DNA from: Clitopilus passeckerianus
Lineage: Eukaryota; Basidiomycota; Agaricomycetes; Agaricales; Entolomataceae
Reading direction: 5' to 3'
DNA: 64,000 nt
Assembly: GCA_944990035.1 (NCBI GenBank)
Contig: CALYLX010000119.1
Location: forward strand, 62,001 to 126,000
Below the pieces are notes generated by a model. That model saw nothing but the letters and a program-made list of their open reading frames with translations, did no database searches and had not been told where the DNA came from. The stretch's first letter is position 1. Each line of letters starts with the position of its first letter. The position numbers were made by a program, and so were the translations under genes. This document shows, one piece after another, positions 1 through 10,322 of this stretch.

Positions 1-2976
1 TCTTGCCTTGCATCGCGCAACATATCGAATTCGGCGAGGGTTGTTGGTTCCATTACAGAGGCCCACGTTAGAACTTCTCGAGGAGGGTTAAGCAAAACAG
101 CCGCAGAGTTGTAGTTGTCCAGGGCTCGTCGAATGGCCTCTGCTCGATTCTTCAGCGCCTTGCAGATCTTTTCACGAAGGTTATATGCTAGCAACTAAGG
201 TGAGAAGGCGAACAGCAATAGAACCTTGGGGGTGACGTACACAGTCCGTTCATGCCCAATTTTGTCAGCTCAAGCAGCCTCTGAACAACAAGGCGCTCCA
301 GGTGGTCAAGGGCCTTCCGGTATCTTCTTTCAGCCAAAAGCTTTCCCGCTTTCTGATACTCTTCGCAGTCAGGCATCCATCGTGATTCGATTGAATGTTC
401 TTCTTCATATCGGCACACCTCCTCATTGTAGCCCAGCCATTTAGTGTACGTTGTTCGATAAAGAGTTCGCACCCTGGCGATCTCCTTGCGAGTGTATCCT
501 TTGAGGATTATATTCTGGTCAAGCTGGTCGTGTTCACGCTTGGCAATGTTGGGCTCGTGCCTATACAAGAAAGTCAGTCTCCGTGCAGCGAGTAATAACG
601 CAACATTGGCTTACTCCAGACGATAGAGTTTTGTCAAATGTTCGTAGTAATCAATACTCTGACTTTCCGTCGCTGGTTCTGACCGAAGGTTTTCCAAATA
701 AGTGCGTTCATCTTCAACATATTGCTCATAATCCTTTGCTGATGTCTTGAGCGTGTCCGAAAGCGTCTTCAGCTTCAGACTGTCCTCATTGATCCGTTTC
801 ATAGCTTGACGATAATTCTGATAGATGAAAATGCCTTTGTATTTGTATTAATACAGACAAAAAAATCAAGAATACAAGGAGTACTACCAGACGACGCATG
901 CTTATCTTGATCATGAAAGTGAAAATGTTCATTGATCTGCTGTTGACGATGGAATGGGGTCGCCAGCCTTGTGATTGAAGCCAGCTCGTTTGAACGACAG
1001 AATGTACGTTCACATTCCTCGAAATCTTCGAGGCCAACACCTTCCATGTACATTGGATGCCAGGAGAGCTGGCAGCTGCGATTGTGCGCATGACTGTGGA
1101 ATGATGGAACGACACCCTGGAGCCTTAGGGCAACGGCACGAGACCCGAGGCTACTACGCTGAAGGGTTTTGACAAAGGCACACATGATGTCGTATCCAAG
1201 ACCGATGTCGGAACCGTATTGCTCGAAGAGGCGGTTTGTAATTGCAAGCGGATATTTCATTCTGTGGAAATCACGTTAGCAGTCGCTTATGCTCAATGGA
1301 AATTCAGGACTTACAGTTCTCCGCTACGGATCATATCACAGATGGCGAGAAGATGCCCATGACGACAGACAGCGATGAAAATCCCCGCCACCGCGAACAT
1401 AGTGAACATCTTCTTGCGTGCCTCAGGGCCAGCAGCATGCCAACGTTCTACGCAGACGTTGGCAACCTCTTGGAGCTCTTCATTCTCGGCAATGTTGAGC
1501 CAAGCAATATCTCCGTCATCCTCATCAACTTGCATGGCAGTATCTTGTTCGGGTTCGACCTGAGGCTGCGAGCTTGAATTTCCACTTGCTTCGGGTAGCT
1601 CTGCATTAGAGTTAGTGGGCCCTGTCAAATCAGTTCTGTTGTAAACCGACATACCATTTGCAATAGAATTTGACGATCGTTTCTGTAGCGAGAAGTGAGG
1701 GAATACTTCATTTCAAAAGTAGGGTGATAACTAACCGAGTTCAAGACTTCATCCTTAAACTGATCGACAACGTCTGCTGAGATCCACCGTCCGGAGATTG
1801 CAGAGCGCAAGTCTAAACGAGGGGTGCCAGCCTTCAGGGTGCTATCAACGAGCTTCAGGGAATTGTTGCCGTCCATTGCCGCAAGCATGGAAAACTTCAA
1901 TTTTGGTTCGTCGTCTGTGGCGTACATGCAGGGAGGACACACAACTGCGGTAGTAGAGCTTGATGAAAGTGCACCCGAGATACGGGCATCAATGGCATGA
2001 ACAATAGAGAGGTAGCCATCGTAGGCACTGGAGAGTTGTTCAGATAGATGCGAGCTTCGTGGAATCTACCAAGTTGATTAGCAGGCGAGCAATGGTACGC
2101 TAGTCTGTTTACCTGGTGAAGATGTGCCAGAGCCTTTGAAACGGCATCTAAGCTTAGGCGGGGGCAGACATGGTGCAGTTGTCGGTACACTTCAAAGAAC
2201 TTGATGGAGAAGGCGAGGGCAGGCTTGTCTGGGGTGGCCCCCAGATACCCATATCGAAGGAGCGTTTGATTGATGTACTTGGCATCCGCTGCATGCGCAA
2301 AATCAAGGAGTGTAAACGCTGGGAAAGACTCTAGTATCCGTACGAGCGATATGCAAGCCAGTTACCTACCGTTGAAGGCCATGACGGCAATCTGCCCACT
2401 ACAGGGAGCTCCTGAAGCCGGTGGCCCGTATGCTTTCCACTCAGCGTAAGCGTCAACGAGATCATTGAGTTGACGTGACCACACCTCATTGCGCCGCTGA
2501 ACTTGCTGTTTTCTGGCCCGCAAATCCCCACGTTGCCTAGAGAAGCAGAGTTGGCTGCAGGTCATAGGGAGAAAGAAAAATCACCTACTTGGGATCCATG
2601 CTAGCAATGACTTGGTTGAGGATAGCTTCACCTCCTTCGTGCGACTGCATAGAGCCTTCCTCACCGGGTGGGAGATCAATTATGTCGGTGTCAACCCAGG
2701 CGTGGTCGTCGTATGCATCCGAATTTGCATCATCATTGCCGGAAAATAAATCTTCACGAGCTGCGAAGCTCATGCCTAGGAAGTATGTATTCTTTAGGTT
2801 AGTGAATGAATTCGTGGTGACCACTTACTTGCCAGCTGGCTGTAGCATCTTTTCCGCTCGAGCTCTTTCTGCTTCGAAGACTTGTTTACCCTGCGTACAG
2901 CGGTAGTAGCAGGTCCCCGCCCACCTGATCTGCCGTACGTTATTTTTACCTTTCCAGAGATGCCAGCTTTAGTCAT
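1..2976 (-). CDS. KDZ-family transposase, partial at left edge
   Basis: Multi-exon gene read leftward from ATG at 2976 and still open at position 1. Exons are joined by short GT-AG introns, for example the one between residues ending RSGEL (1311) and the next exon starting MKYPLA (1260). Pieces match the KDZ (Kyakuja-Dileera-Zisupton) DNA transposase family: a CxC1-type N-terminal block with VDAYAEWKAYGP (about 2420), a segment with AMDGNNSLKL (about 1870), ERWHAAGPEARKKMF (about 1430), HAHNRSCQLSWHP and GLEDFEECER (about 1080-1020), and the C-terminal EEYQKAGKLLAERRYRKALDHL region (about 300). These proteins are thought to cut and move DNA through an RNase H-fold catalytic core. No stop was seen inside an exon, but I did not resolve every splice site. 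Terminal repeats are not visible, so the element borders are unknown. Confidence 0.85.
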
Positions 2977-3540
2977 GGGAGCTTAAGAAAGAGAAGTAAA
3001 TGTGTACCTCATCTATATAAATCAAATTCCTTGAATATGGCACACCGGCGTTGCAGAGGCCCGAGAGAAGTTACTGGTAACAGCGGTGCCAGTGTATTTA
3101 CAGCTGCCATGACTTGAGATTATCTCCTGACAGCGAGGGCGACGCCATAGACGATGAGGGGACAGAGGACGTGGCAGCGAGGAAAGGCCTGGGAACAATG
3201 GCGGTCGTTGAAGTTCAACAGCACGTGCTCTGGCAACGCCGACACGTCAACGGGCAGCCTGCTGATGGCGGGATGATGGCGGGGCAGTGGGCGGGAGATA
3301 GGTGACGGATTGGGAAGGCGGAAGGAGCCGAGGAACTATACAGTACACATGCTCGGCTACCGACAGGGTAGGAGGACAGCAAGAGGAATAAATGGTAAAG
3401 TCCCTAAAGGACAGAATTAACGGAGGGAATTGTCGGCGGGTAAGAGAATTCAGCGAAAAGGCAACCAATGGGTTGGCATGTTAAGGGCTGAACATGTCAA
3501 CCGATCAGCCGCTTAGTGTGGGAAGGTTAGGTGCCAAACA
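2977..3540. other. Intergenic, KDZ upstream region
   Basis: No convincing gene. It holds the KDZ upstream region. No repeat was matched elsewhere in the window. Confidence 0.4.
3011..3020 (-). promoter_or_regulatory. TATA-like box upstream of KDZ gene
   Basis: On the minus strand this reads TTATATAGAT, about 40 bases upstream of the chosen ATG at 2976. Spacing fits a short 5' leader. This is a sequence match only. Confidence 0.25.
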
Positions 3541-3584
3541 GTCAAAAAGTGTGAAACATTGGGACAATTGTTTGAGCCACTGTA
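3541..3584. repeat. Remnant terminus of a TA-inserting element
   Basis: This stretch ends GACAATTGTTTGAGCCACTG followed by TA. It matches the right terminal inverted repeat of the 1.6 kb element at 52407-54011 (about 53965-54011). Only this end is left here. The next 130 bases hold an imperfect hairpin (about 3595-3680) of unknown nature. Confidence 0.55.
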
Positions 3585-3744
3585 TATGTGTGTATCAGCC
3601 CATAACTTTACACTTAGGTACGTATCAGCTGAGAATTATCAGCCCACACATACCTAAATGTAAATTAGCTGGCATCGGCTGACACATATTTGAACGTCCT
3701 ATTTTCATCAGCTGGCATATACCTCAATGTGGGATTTGACTGAA

Positions 3745-3773
3745 AGGAATGAGGTGCCATGAAGAAGGGAGCA
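3745..3773 (-). pseudogene. LINE ORF2 sliver (RNase H region)
   Basis: Minus strand encodes CSLLHG, as in the RNase H part of the LINE ORF2 (compare about 40620). It is the continuation of the LINE fragment at 13140-15452, from which it is separated by two solo LTRs and their nested contents. The last five bases, GAGCA, are the left target duplication of the first LTR. Confidence 0.6.
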
Positions 3774-3860
3774 TGTTACAACCCACACCATTGTCCGATG
3801 ATTCTGCATTCCTTCCGCAATGGAGAACGCAGAAGGAACTTCTCAAGATTTTTCTAAGTA
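3774..3860. repeat. Solo LTR family alpha, left piece
   Basis: Begins TGTTACA after a GAGCA target site (3769-3773). The sequence matches the reverse complement of the solo LTR at 51180-51764, including CTTCCGC..GGAGAACGC and CTTCTCAAGAT. The piece stops at TA (3859-3860), where the Tc1 element entered. Confidence 0.75.
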
Positions 3861-4210
3861 CAGTGGGCAACAAAACCCTTCCAATGTTTGCTACTTTTTC
3901 AAAGATGTGTTAATAGCTGATGGAATAAATTATGTAAAATCTTGAAAATAATATATATCATAGTTCAATGTCTTGGCTTGATGCTGACATAACTCTAAGG
4001 CTGTACTTTCACTTTTAGCAGGTGTTTCACACAGTACAAGGTGGTGACCCATCGGAAGGGTTTTGTTGCTAGGTGTTCTGAATCCAGTAATCATGTGACT
4101 TATCACATGATACTTGAGTTTGTTGATTGTAGTCAACAAAGTCATGTGACTAGAGTGTCAGTACATTATATATACAGCTGACCCAAGTGCTACTTTGCCC
4201 CCAACCCATC

Positions 4211-4957
4211 ATGCGCACTCTCACTAAGGCTCAAACTACTCGTGTCATTGAACTGCTTCATACCGGCCTCTCTGCCACTCATATCCATAAAGAGACTGGA
4301 ATTGGCCTTGCTTCTATCAGCAGAATATGTGACAAGCATTGTTCTCACCTTTCCAAGTCATCTGGTGGCCGTCCTCCCAAGCTTACACCTGCCAACATCG
4401 AATATACTAAATTCAACATGCGCATGGGCAAGATTTCTACAGCTGTTCAGGCTGCTAGAGTTCTTCAAGATATTACCAACACAACTGTCACACCTCAGAC
4501 AGTACGCAGAAACCTCAAAAACACTGGTTGGAAGTCCTTCAGAAAGGTGAAACGACCTGCACTTGACCAGAAGCATATTCGGGCACGGAAGGAGTTTGCA
4601 GAGAGGCATAAGGAGTGGACTGTAGATGATTGGAAGAAGGTCTATTGGTCTGATGAGACTAAAATCAACCGGTTTGGGGCAGATGGGAATGAGAGAGTAT
4701 GGGCAGGGAAGGAGAAAGGGCTTAACAAGCGACGTGTCAAAGAAACACGGAAATTTGGAGAAGGAAATATTATGATGTGGGGCTGTATGGGGTGGGATGG
4801 GATTGGATATGCTACAAGAATTGAAGGTACTATGGACAAGGTCCTTTACACTTCAATTCTGGAGGAGGAACTTCAGAATAGCCTAAAGTACTATAAGGTA
4901 AAAGTGAAGCATATCCTGCCCACACTCTCACATTCCCATCTGCCCCAAACCAATTAA
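4211..4957 (+). pseudogene. Tc1-type transposase, C-terminus lost
   Basis: ATG at 4211 (MRTLTKAQ). The N-terminal helix-turn-helix is clear (GIGLASISRI), with a second HTH around TVTPQTVRRNL, then the first catalytic aspartate in VYWSDETKIN. The segment with the second aspartate (QQDNDPKH in the copy at about 20300) and the last acidic residue (NSPDMNPIEHLW) is missing, because the frame runs into an inverted piece at about 4905. The encoded protein cannot carry out cut-and-paste transposition. Family members are near 330-340 residues; here about 240 remain real. Confidence 0.85.
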
Positions 4958-5138
4958 TTTTAGTCTTATCAGACCACCAAACCCTCTTCCAGTCATCTAC
5001 AGTCCACTCTATATGCCTTTCTGCAAACTCCTTTCGTGCACAAATATGCTTTCGGTCGAGTGCAGATCGTTTCACCTTTCTGAAGAACTTCCAACCAGTG
5101 TTTTTGAGGTTTCTGCGTACTGTCTGAGGCGTGACAGT
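4906..5138 (-). pseudogene. Inverted Tc1 transposase fragment
   Basis: Minus strand encodes KRSALDRKHICARKEFAERH and WWSDKTKINWFGADGN, the middle of the same transposase, facing the plus-strand copy. Together with 4211-4905 it makes a head-to-head chimera of two copies. It stops at the gypsy LTR at 5139. Confidence 0.8.
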
Positions 5139-5601
5139 TGTTAAGCTAGTATTGCTACGTGCTCAACCAAGTATCAAGAGTTCAGCTGCTTAGTCCTCTA
5201 CCAGCCTTTGTAGAGACGAGCGAGAGTAATCGAGCGAGTCGAAGTTAACGCAAATAGCGATGTATAGGCTTTTAGGTCAAGCTGGGGAAGCAAGACCGAA
5301 AGCGTGAAAGTATTTATACATGAAGAGTAGGGCTAAGGGTTGGGCATTGCGCAGCAATGCTAAGTAAGCAAAAGTAAGTATGACTTGGAGTGAGTCAGAG
5401 TAAGAGTCACGACGAGTCATGGTAAGTAAATATAGTACAAGTATCCCACGATCGTGAGAATACTGAGTAATCGTAGCTAAAGGGATGAGTAATGCGCAGC
5501 AGTACTGAGTAATCGTATAAACGTAAGCGGGGCGGGGAATAGTAATGGTAGATGAGTAAAAGGAAAAAGAGTCCGAGTGCGTATCCAAGGTAACTGTAAC
5601 A
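5139..5601 (-). repeat. Gypsy 3' LTR (element orientation)
   Basis: About 96% identical by eye to 11563-12023. Most differences are CG in one copy and CA or TG in the other. Confidence 0.93.
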
Positions 5602-5634
5602 TTACCCTCTCGCTAGCATTGAAGTCACCTGGCT

Positions 5635-6516
5635 TCAATTCTTCTTCTTGCCCCAGAAGTGGCGGTCTATGTTCTTCCAATAGCGTTGTGGACAGTTAAC
5701 CGGGTAATAGCCTGGGCCGCGATGATGACACAGACGACAAACAAAACGAAAGCAATGGTATTGTCGATGTCTGCCTCCGCAAACATAGCATTGGAAGTGT
5801 CTGGGCGGTGGTGGCTGGTTGGCGAGGTATCCGGTACGCGGCGCCTTCTGTGACGAGATCGTTGAGGAAGAGGGTTCACCAGAGTTGGCGAATCTGACTC
5901 TGGTGGGCTTTCGAATGCGGAGAGGTAAGGTGTCGGTGGGTTTGACATTTGGGTTGACGTTTTCCTTGTCGCTATCTTGATCCTCGGGTGTAGTTTGAAT
6001 GAAGGGATTGTGCTTTATCTTGGCAGCGGTAGCAAGGTTGGTGACGGGGGGGAATTCTTGGAGGGTTCCTTGAACCTGACGTGCCGTGAGAATCGTTGGT
6101 TCTTCGGTGGTTTGATCTTCCTCAGGCCCCCAGGGATTGGCAGCAAGGGTTTCGAAATCTGTCTCCTTCGGGTTGGGGAACCAACTTCGTCGTTCATGAT
6201 AGTGCTGATCAAGGAAGGCTGTACCTCCGGCAGCAAAGAAGAGGTCGGTGAAGGTTTCCTCCGTGCGTTGGTCAGAGCTGTCAAGAGCTCGATCAAGTTC
6301 TTCAAGGGTTTTCGAATATAGGTGGCGTAGACGAGCCACTTCGTTGTGGAATTCGGTTCTTCGGTCGTGGTAGGCTGAGCCCCGCTCTGCCACTTCGGTG
6401 AGGAGGTTGTCGTTGCTGCTCCAGGCAGTGTTCATATGGAGCGCCGTAATAGCGGAATCGGTTTTGAAGGTGTTAAGGGTGATGGTGCGGTCGTAGGAGG
6501 AGACATTAGAGGACAT
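5635..6516 (-). CDS. Third ORF of gypsy element, Cys/His C-terminus
   Basis: About 293 residues from ATG at 6516 (MSSNVSSYDR). The pol stop at 6567-6569 is 50 bases upstream, and the frame is open back to pol, so a short pol overlap with a non-ATG start is also possible. The frame is uninterrupted and ends 34 bases before the LTR. The middle is rich in E, T, P and K with a basic RIRKPTRVRF stretch. The C-terminus has a cluster of Cys and His: CYVCGGRHRQYHC, then CRLCHHRGPGYYPVNC. This looks like a small metal-binding, possibly nucleic-acid-binding domain, but not a standard CX2CX4HX4C knuckle. I do not recognise the family. Its place after pol is unusual, since classical Ty3/gypsy elements end with integrase or an env-like gene; no signal peptide or membrane segment is present, so it is not env-like. 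Confidence 0.75.
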   Translation of the reverse strand: MSSNVSSYDRTITLNTFKTDSAITALHMNTAWSSNDNLLTEVAERGSAYHDRRTEFHNEVARLRHLYSKTLEELDRALDSSDQRTEETFTDLFFAAGGTAFLDQHYHERRSWFPNPKETDFETLAANPWGPEEDQTTEEPTILTARQVQGTLQEFPPVTNLATAAKIKHNPFIQTTPEDQDSDKENVNPNVKPTDTLPLRIRKPTRVRFANSGEPSSSTISSQKAPRTGYLANQPPPPRHFQCYVCGGRHRQYHCFRFVCRLCHHRGPGYYPVNCPQRYWKNIDRHFWGKKKN

Positions 6517-6566
6517 TATAAGCAAGATGTGTTTGCTTCGGCAAAGTGCTGTGGGTTGATGGAGAT

Positions 6567-9500
6567 TCACCGAATGTTCTTTCTCTTCTTATATGCTTCA
6601 AGGGTCTTCTTGGCGTTCTGGAGGTTTCTCACAGGTTCCCATGAGTTCTCCGATGTCGGATATCCTTTCCACTTGATCTTGTAAAGGATCCTCCCACGAT
6701 GTCGTTTGTGTGCAACAATTTCTTCCACTTCCCATTCTTCTTCTTGATTGATGAGGCCAGGTGGCGGTTCTAGGAAATTGGGTCCATGTGTCTCGGTTTC
6801 CTTGTATGGTGTGAGGAGGGTGGTGTGGAACACAGGGTGAATTTTCCATGCTCGGGGTAGTTCTAATCTGTAGGTCAGCGGACCTAGAACTTCTTTGATC
6901 GTGAAGGGGCCTTCTCGTCGTGGCGTGAACTTCTTTGAGTAGTATGCCAGTTTTAGGTTAGTTGTTTCCAACCAAACCTTCTGTCCTTGTTCAAATGGTT
7001 TGAAGTTACTTCGGACACGTTCAGCCATCTTTCGTCTCGCAAGTTCATGGGCGGCTGCAGCTTCGTCTCGTGCCTGTTGGAGTTCTTTCATTTGGGTTTC
7101 CGCAGCAGGGACATTGGTCTTCTGATATGGAAGGGGAATAGCACGTGGTTCTGCTCCGTTCATTAGGTAGAATGGAGTTTGTGCGGTGACAGCATGAACA
7201 CATTTGTTATGGGTGAATTCCATTAGGGGAATTAGTTCTAGCCATTTCTCGGGGTTGTTGGCGCAGAATAGTCGGAGATAAGCGCCAATGTCTTGGTTGA
7301 CACGTTCGGTTTCTCCATCTGCTTGTGGGTGATATGCAGTTGTCAGGGAAAGCTTGATTCCTAGGAGTCGTCCTAGTTCTTGGAATACTTTGGATGCGAA
7401 TTGTGGACCTCTATCGGATATCAGTTTGTCAGGAAGTCCGAATCTTCTGTAGACAGCATCCAGGTAGTTGTTGGCAGTGCCTAGGGCGTCAATGGTTTTC
7501 TTGCAAGGGATCAAAATTACCCCCTTACTAAGGCCATGGTCTACCATGACCATGAGTGAGTCGTAACCGTTAACCTCGGGAAGATCAGTGATGAAATCTG
7601 TAGAGGCAAGTTCGAAGGGTCGTGTGGCGGTAAATTTGACTGGGTTCAGGGGAGGTGCCGTGGGGTGTGTATTGACCTTCATCTGTTGGCACGGGGCACA
7701 TCCATCAACGTAGGATTTGACAGTTCCAAACATTCTGGGCCACCAGTAGTGTTCGGAAATTAACTCCATCGTCTTGAATGCTCCGGGGTGCCCGGCCATA
7801 GGTGCATCATGATACTTCTGTATGAGGCTTCGTCGTAGGGTGGCGTCATTAGGGACGTAGCATCGCCCCCAGAAAAAGAGGAGAGAGTCCTCTACCTTCC
7901 AGTCGGCTAGAGCTGATTTGATGGGAGTAGAGTGGTTCTTCAGGTGTCGTATTGCTTCAGTGAAGAACTCGTCTTTCATCATGTGTTCGGCAAATTCCGC
8001 CTTAAGTTCGGTGTCAATTGTTCGGATGAAGAGTTTATCAGGTAGCATGGTGATGTCTTCGTTGTCGGTGTCGTGGTCTAGAATGTGATCTGCCCATCGG
8101 GATAGTTCGTCAGATTGGACCATCTGAGTTCCTGGTACATGGACTAGGTTCAGGTCATATTGGGAGAGGAGTAAACTCCATTGTGCTTGTCGTCGGCTAA
8201 GTTTCTGTGGCGTTCGGTAGTAGGTCAGGTTTTTATGGTCGGAGAATACCGTGACAGGGTGGGCTGATCCTTGTAGATAGTGTCGCCAAGTCTCCAGTGC
8301 TCTGACTATAGCGAGTAGTTCCCTGTCGTAGATTTCGTAGTTCCGTTCGGTTGGGGTGAAGGAGTGAGAGATGTATCCACAAGGGTGCCAGTCGTTATTT
8401 TCGTCTCGTTGGCGTAGCACTGCTCCTGTTGCCCACTTGGATGCATCACATTCAATGGTGAATGGTTTCGTTGGATCGGGCATCGTGAGTACGGGTGTCT
8501 CCGCGAACCTTTTCTTCAGGGCTTCAAATGCTTCTTCTTGTTCCTTTCCCCATGTAAAGGGCTGATCTTTCTGGGTGAGATTGTTCAGGGGTCGGGCTAG
8601 TTCCGCATATTTCCCTATGAACCTTCGGTAGAAGTTGCCAAATCCCAAAAAAGACCGAACTTCTTTTACGGTGGTCGGGGTTGGCCATTTCTTTATCCCA
8701 TCGAGTTTAGTCGGGTCCATGTGGATCTTGTCTGGTGATATGATCATTCCAAGGAATTCGATTTCTGTCACGTTGAATTTGCATTTCTCAGCTTTGAGGA
8801 CCAGGTTGTGTTCCATCAGCCTTTGGAGTACCCGTTTGGTGCGCTTCTCATGTTCTCTTGGGTCTTTAGAGAAGAGTAACATGTCATCCATGTAGATGAT
8901 TAACCATCCTTCATCGATCATGTCTCTGAAGATGTGGTTCATCATTGCTTGAAACGTGGCTGGGGAGTTGCATAGTCCAAAGAACATGACGGTGGGTTCA
9001 AACAAGCCTCGATTTGTTTTGAAGGCTGCTTTCCACTCGTCTCCTTCTTTGATCCGGACATTATGATATCCCCATTGGATGTCTAGTTTTGTGAAAATCT
9101 TTGCTCCTCTGAGTTTGTCGAGTAGGTCGCTGACTAGTGGTAAGGGGTAGGCATTCTTGACAGTTCCACTGTTGAGATATCGGTAATCTTGGCAGGGTCG
9201 TAGTGCGTTTGCTTCTTTCTTCGCTACAAAGAAGAAGGGTGATGCTTGAGGTGATTTTGAGGGTCGGATGTATCCTTTCCGTAAGTTTTCTTCGAGAAAT
9301 TTGTCCATTTCGGCTTGCTCCTTTGGGTTGAGAGGGTAAACCTTGCAGTCTTTCGGAACAAAGTCTGGTTTGAGATCAATGGCGTGATCCCAAGGCCGAG
9401 ATGGGGGGAATCGTTCTGATGCTTCTTTCTCAAAGACTTTCTTGAATTCGTGGTATTCGGGGGGAATGAGGTCTTTGAGTTTCTTCTTGACTTCTTCGGT

Positions 9501-10301
9501 TTTCTGATGTTCTAGGGTCTGGGAGATGGACGTCTTGGCGTGGATCCAGACGTTCTGGGTCGGGACAAATCGCAGTGATCCTCTATCTCGGGTGATTCGG
9601 GAGATATTTGCGGCTCGGATTCTTCTGATTTCTGGTTCTCGATGTTCATTCGTCAATGGGGAATTGGCTCGTTCGAATATCCCCATCACTGGTTCTCCTT
9701 TCACATAGGCAATAACCAGGTCTTGTTCGTCATTGGGTTCTTCTAAGGGTGTTTCAATGGGTTCGGGTTCGTCGGGTACGTTGGAAATGTCTGGGCGTGA
9801 TTCCTCTGTTGTGGCTAGTCGTCTGATCTGGACTCGGGCAAGGGCCGTGCGTAGCGGGGATGTCTTGACGCGCTTGGGATTAATGAATAGTGTCCCCTTT
9901 TGCCAGTTGATTTCTGGATTCGTTCGCTTCAGCCATGGGAGTCCGAGGATCAGGTGTTCATTCCCTAATCCAGTGACCAGGCACCGTTCTGACGCCTTGT
10001 GTTTCCCTATCCCTATATCGACCCAGGTGTAATGGGTGATTTGCCCTGTTTTGTTGATAGTGCCGTCAACATTTTTGGCAGTGAGAGGTTGTCGAAGGGG
10101 ATGTGTTTTGATTCGATGGCGGGTGATGAATTCTTTGTCGATGAATAGTCCTTGAGCACCTGAGTCGACTAGTGCTTTGGTTTCAACGGTTCTTTCTTCA
10201 TTCAGAGCAGAGACCTTAATGGGTAGACGCATAGATTTATCAAAAGGTTCTGCATACGACATAGAAGAAATCAGTATTGTGGCGGGTTCAGACGTTGACA
10301 C
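6567..10301 (-). CDS. Gypsy Pol polyprotein (PR-RT-RNH-IN-chromodomain)
   Basis: Open for about 1244 residues without a stop. Domains in order: aspartic protease (LVDSGAQG, residues 44-51); reverse transcriptase (KLDIQWGYHNVRI, FFGLCNSPATFQ, catalytic YMDD near 469); RNase H (TIECDASKWATGAVL; YEIYDRELLAIVRALE; FSDHKNL); integrase zinc arm (GHPGAFKT...CAPCQQMK) and core (STDFITDLP near 904; ISDRGPQF; AYHPQADGETERVNQ); and a C-terminal chromodomain (EEWEVEEIVAHKR..YKIKWKGY..SWEP, about 1187-1240), which in the family targets integration to heterochromatin. No ATG is needed at the start. The frame lies -1 to gag and is open back to 10322, so it is probably made by frameshifting; the first ATG in frame is at 10262. 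All visible catalytic motifs are intact. Confidence 0.95.
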   Translation of the reverse strand: MSTSEPATILISSMSYAEPFDKSMRLPIKVSALNEERTVETKALVDSGAQGLFIDKEFITRHRIKTHPLRQPLTAKNVDGTINKTGQITHYTWVDIGIGKHKASERCLVTGLGNEHLILGLPWLKRTNPEINWQKGTLFINPKRVKTSPLRTALARVQIRRLATTEESRPDISNVPDEPEPIETPLEEPNDEQDLVIAYVKGEPVMGIFERANSPLTNEHREPEIRRIRAANISRITRDRGSLRFVPTQNVWIHAKTSISQTLEHQKTEEVKKKLKDLIPPEYHEFKKVFEKEASERFPPSRPWDHAIDLKPDFVPKDCKVYPLNPKEQAEMDKFLEENLRKGYIRPSKSPQASPFFFVAKKEANALRPCQDYRYLNSGTVKNAYPLPLVSDLLDKLRGAKIFTKLDIQWGYHNVRIKEGDEWKAAFKTNRGLFEPTVMFFGLCNSPATFQAMMNHIFRDMIDEGWLIIYMDDMLLFSKDPREHEKRTKRVLQRLMEHNLVLKAEKCKFNVTEIEFLGMIISPDKIHMDPTKLDGIKKWPTPTTVKEVRSFLGFGNFYRRFIGKYAELARPLNNLTQKDQPFTWGKEQEEAFEALKKRFAETPVLTMPDPTKPFTIECDASKWATGAVLRQRDENNDWHPCGYISHSFTPTERNYEIYDRELLAIVRALETWRHYLQGSAHPVTVFSDHKNLTYYRTPQKLSRRQAQWSLLLSQYDLNLVHVPGTQMVQSDELSRWADHILDHDTDNEDITMLPDKLFIRTIDTELKAEFAEHMMKDEFFTEAIRHLKNHSTPIKSALADWKVEDSLLFFWGRCYVPNDATLRRSLIQKYHDAPMAGHPGAFKTMELISEHYWWPRMFGTVKSYVDGCAPCQQMKVNTHPTAPPLNPVKFTATRPFELASTDFITDLPEVNGYDSLMVMVDHGLSKGVILIPCKKTIDALGTANNYLDAVYRRFGLPDKLISDRGPQFASKVFQELGRLLGIKLSLTTAYHPQADGETERVNQDIGAYLRLFCANNPEKWLELIPLMEFTHNKCVHAVTAQTPFYLMNGAEPRAIPLPYQKTNVPAAETQMKELQQARDEAAAAHELARRKMAERVRSNFKPFEQGQKVWLETTNLKLAYYSKKFTPRREGPFTIKEVLGPLTYRLELPRAWKIHPVFHTTLLTPYKETETHGPNFLEPPPGLINQEEEWEVEEIVAHKRHRGRILYKIKWKGYPTSENSWEPVRNLQNAKKTLEAYKKRKNIR

Positions 10302-10312
10302 TGGCCGCCGTT

Positions 10313-10322
10313 CTAAAAATCC
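10313..10322 (-). other. Putative -1 frameshift site gag/pol
   Basis: gag ends GAT-TTT-TAG. The pol frame, one base back, reads GGA-TTT-TTA-GAA and is closed by TGA at 10323-10325. The frames therefore overlap by only about ten bases, and these contain a run of five T directly before the gag stop. Slippage of the TTT codon by one base fits. Confidence 0.55.

Larger units (their letters stand above)
3861..5138 (+). mobile_element. Tc1/mariner element, rearranged, right end lost
   Basis: Begins CAGTGGGCAACAAAACCC just after TA, the same terminus as the complete copy at 19758-21364. The left inverted repeat runs about 200 bases, with an outer AACAAAACCCTTCC and an inner inverted copy near 4060. 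After about 4905 the sequence switches to a piece of the same transposase in opposite orientation (4906-5138), ending where the gypsy LTR starts. The right terminus is missing. Confidence 0.8.
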
